Below, one piece after another: positions 61,501 through 64,000 of a DNA stretch of 64,000 nucleotides. The stretch spans positions 310,001-374,000 of the forward strand of contig JAAVVG010000019.1 of assembly GCA_012976225.1 (NCBI GenBank), read 5' to 3'. Below the pieces are notes generated by a model, which saw only the letters and a program-made list of their open reading frames with translations, did no database searches and was not told the DNA's origin. Within the stretch, counting starts at the first letter, position 1. Each line of letters starts with the position of its first letter. Both the position numbers and the translations under genes were made by a program. Source of the DNA: Golubevia sp. BC0850 (taxonomy: Eukaryota > Basidiomycota > Exobasidiomycetes > Golubeviales > Golubeviaceae).

Positions 61501-64000
61501 TTGATCTCTATCGTAGAGGAGACGGACTTTGTTGATCTTGTAGAGGTCTCTAGCTTGCTTCGGAATGTCTGTGGCTGGGAAATGAAGACCTCGATAGAGA
61601 TCGTGAGTGTCGTTCCAATCCACTAGCTCACAGACGACCTGACCATTCCAAGCCTCATCGAACTGATAAATCATGACTCTCGAGAACCCTAGGTGAAGAA
61701 GGGAAAGGGTAAGAGAAGAAGATCAGTCAGCCACTGGGTGGCGAAAGCACACCACCCTCTTGCTCTCTCTCGTCGTCTGAAAACTCACTTGTCATCTCTC
61801 GAATGATTCCAACCACCACCTTCAGGAAGCTCTGCAGATCAGTCTGAGCAGTCAATTGTTCGTTGGCTTGCGAGAGCACTCCGAACATGTCCAACGAAGC
61901 ACCAGCTGAGAAGCTAGCGGAACCGAATCCAGCGAAGGGATCGGATGATCCATAGTCATACTTCTCTCCCTTAGGTCCAGTTCCAAGTCCATCCTCGTCC
62001 AGCTCTGGTCCAGTAGCGTTGGGACGTCGTCTTCGATTCCTCGGAGCTGAGTTGAGAGGCGAGCTCTGGCTCTTGCTCCCGACTTCGGGTTGTGGAGCAG
62101 CGGAAGAGCCAGCCCTTCTGCCAGTCGTGGTTCTTTCCTTTCTCATTCTAGCCAAAGCCTTCAGGGGTCTGGAAGAGACAGTGGTAGACTCTGCGAACTC
62201 TTCGGCGGTAGGTTGATAAGGCTCTCCCTGCAATCCTCCTTTCGGCTTCTTCCCGCCGCGAACTCTGGCGAGTGCGAGGGCATCACCGGCGGCTGGATCT
62301 GGATCATTGGTACTATTATCAGTGCTTTCTGAGGAGGTCATGGTTGCTGTTCCGGCAGAGCTCGAGGGAGGTGCAGAGAAGTAAGGGTTGTGGTTCTTCG
62401 AATTGTCTCTGAGCGTCGAGTTCGTGTTGCTAGTTGAGTTGCTTCCGTTGTTGGTTCCGTTGGCTCTAGGCTTGTTGTCTGCACTATCTGGAGATACGTC
62501 CGATTCCATTTCACTCTCGGGTGTTCCAGGAGGAGAGATAGTCGAGAGAGGATTTGAGACGTCTGTTACTGGCTCAAACTCGAGTACGATCAGAGGACGC
62601 TTGCCCGAAGTATCGACTCTGGATTGAGGTTTGTGAGCGGCACACCAACAGGACCATATCTTTCTCTTTAACGGCAATCCCAAAGAATCTTTAGCGCCCT
62701 CAAGCACTGGTTCTCCCAGTCCTGCGATTTGGAAGACATGAGGTCCTCCTTCCGTGAGATCTTGATCGTTCTCATCCAGAGTCTCGACCGAGTCCCAGAG
62801 CAGGTCAGCTTGATCTTCTTCAAAGCAGTCGAAGAAAGATGGAATCGAGAAAAGATGGGTAGGCGATAGACCCAAGACCTCTCCGGAGTTCTGATTGAAA
62901 GAAAGAGATGTAAGAGATCGAGGTGCGAGTCAGAAGCCAACATCGAATGCACGCTCTCTCCTTTTTCTTCCTTTCCGAAACTCACCTCTGAGCACTGCCT
63001 CACTATTAGATTTCCATCAGCGTCCTCTCTGACTACGATCATGCAGCCAAAAGACTGAACTGCTCCAGGAATATGGATTGGCTGTGAAACGTTGAAGGTT
63101 AAGGGAGAAGTCTTGTCAGCGCTGCGGTTTCGAGAGCACGGACTAGCTGACGTTTCCCTTGACTCACCTCATCTTCACACCTTGCCAGCTGACCGTCTCT
63201 ACCTGTCACTACCATGTGACCATCCGCAGTTTGAACGTGAGAGAATCTGGTCGTAGTCATGGCTTCCAATCTGTTACGCTCCGACTCTAGAAGTCTCTGC
63301 TCTCTAGTTGAGAGTACGTGAGCAGTTGCTCCCTCTTCCTCTCCATCTCTACCAGGTCCTCCAGCTTCAGAGAATGAGTCGTTCTGAGTGCAATCCGAAG
63401 CTGAGGCAGCAGGACTGTCGTCGATCGAGCTTGAGGCGTGCCTGATAGAAGCGTATTCTGAAAGAGGGGGTCTAGCACTTGGTAAAGCACCTTTCCCTAG
63501 ATCCTCGACCTTGTGAGCTTCGTTTCCAGAGGGAGCTGGATAGAGAGATGAGTCTTGAAGGTCTTCCTTCTTGATCTCTCCCGTATTCGTGTTGACATCG
63601 TAGTGGCTTGGAACCGCCTTCCCGTCCGATGCCTTCTCGTTTCCTCCAGAGTTAGAGTTAGCTCGAGAAACATAGCTTGGAGGATTGGTAGCGAGAGGAA
63701 AGGTGGACTCCGTGGGTTGCTGACTATCTCTCGTCTGAGTTTTCAAACCCAAAGCTCCCTCTTGATCCGACTTGCCAAAACTAGAGATCCGCATAGACTC
63801 CTCCATCATGGAAGAAATGGACCGACTCACGCTACTGGCACTGCTGGGCTGTCTCGTCAGCACAGCGCCCTTCGGAGAAGGTCCACCACTGCCATCTGTT
63901 GCTGAACTCATAGTTCTTCTATGTCCTGCGCCACCACCTCCACCACCCGTGCCAGCGTTTCCTCCTTGCCTTGAAGTCGTAGAAGAAGGAGAAGGGAACT
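58515..64000 (-). CDS. fungal phytochrome, hybrid histidine kinase with response regulator (5' end outside)
   Basis: Exons in transcription order: beyond 64000 to 63168, 63081-62986, 62890-61789, 61688-60578, 60477-58764, 58655-58515; phases fit. A red/far-red photoreceptor. The N-terminal extension is Ser/Gly-rich and open to the edge; MSSATDG at 63911 is one possible start. The PAS domain holds the chromophore Cys context RCEDE|PIHIPGAVQSFG, as in fungal and bacterial phytochromes binding biliverdin. The GAF domain has VMIYQFDEAWNGQVVCE and the ATDIPKQARDLY motif; the PHY domain follows. The kinase has LLLSNASHEVRTPLNHIINY (His), NRIRQVVTNTVTNSVKY, DTGSGIP and GLGLGLALV. The receiver is LRILVVEDDPINR, LILMDLQMP (Asp) and GWLLKPVDFARL, with the last intron splitting GW from LLKP. 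Two long disordered inserts stand out: about 210 residues between PAS and GAF, and about 220 between kinase and receiver. Confidence 0.95.

Overview
The window looks like a nuclear contig of a basidiomycete fungus. It has dense genes, short introns (mostly 45 to 150 nt) with GTGAGT or GTAAGT donors, and a basidiomycete-type gene set: a fungal phytochrome hybrid kinase, a DUF6534 seven-helix protein, an HVA1/TUDOR protein and a membrane-anchored SREBP. The species cannot be fixed from sequence alone.

Layout. 1-5.5 kb holds the tail of an edge gene, two damaged-looking F-box/LRR genes, an unrecognised K/E/S-rich protein and a Pex14-N protein, mostly on the minus strand. 6.0-9.0 kb is a RECQL1-type DNA helicase in six exons. 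9.1-13.0 kb is a ten-exon MFS sugar transporter on the minus strand, plus a stray copy of one of its intron-microexon-intron segments. 14.6-18.2 kb is a Kha1-type K+/H+ antiporter. 19.3-19.8 kb is a small secreted-protein gene with a relative at 50.8-51.4 kb. After a 2.6 kb gene-poor stretch come an SH3-RasGEF (22.4-27.1 kb), a small membrane protein, a class 3 lipase (29.0-30.3 kb), a DUF6534 protein (30.7-32.1 kb), an orphan gene, glycerol kinase (34.7-37.3 kb) and an HVA1/TUDOR protein (37.7-38.6 kb). 39.6-41.8 kb is a dead LINE between long direct repeats, about 100 bp from an intron-containing tRNA-Gly(TCC). 42-45.7 kb is gene-poor with one LRR-like remnant. 45.7-50.1 kb is an SREBP. 53.2-57.8 kb encodes a 1407-residue orphan. 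58.5-64 kb is the phytochrome, open at the window edge.

How genes relate. There are no operons. Themes are carbon uptake and use (sugar transporter, lipase, glycerol kinase), ion balance (Kha1), signalling (RasGEF, phytochrome, SREBP) and peroxisome import (Pex14-like). F-box/LRR pieces recur at four or more places, mostly with a frame break or stop, as in a gene family turning over.

The most unusual signals are: (1) a 10-nt microexon whose two flanking introns are similar to each other, with the whole intron-microexon-intron block duplicated 2.3 kb away between genes; and (2) two dispersed paralogues of a small secreted-protein family with aligned dibasic sites, each carrying a different apparent lesion. 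Exon joins were worked out by eye from splice sites and reading phase, and no similarity search was run.
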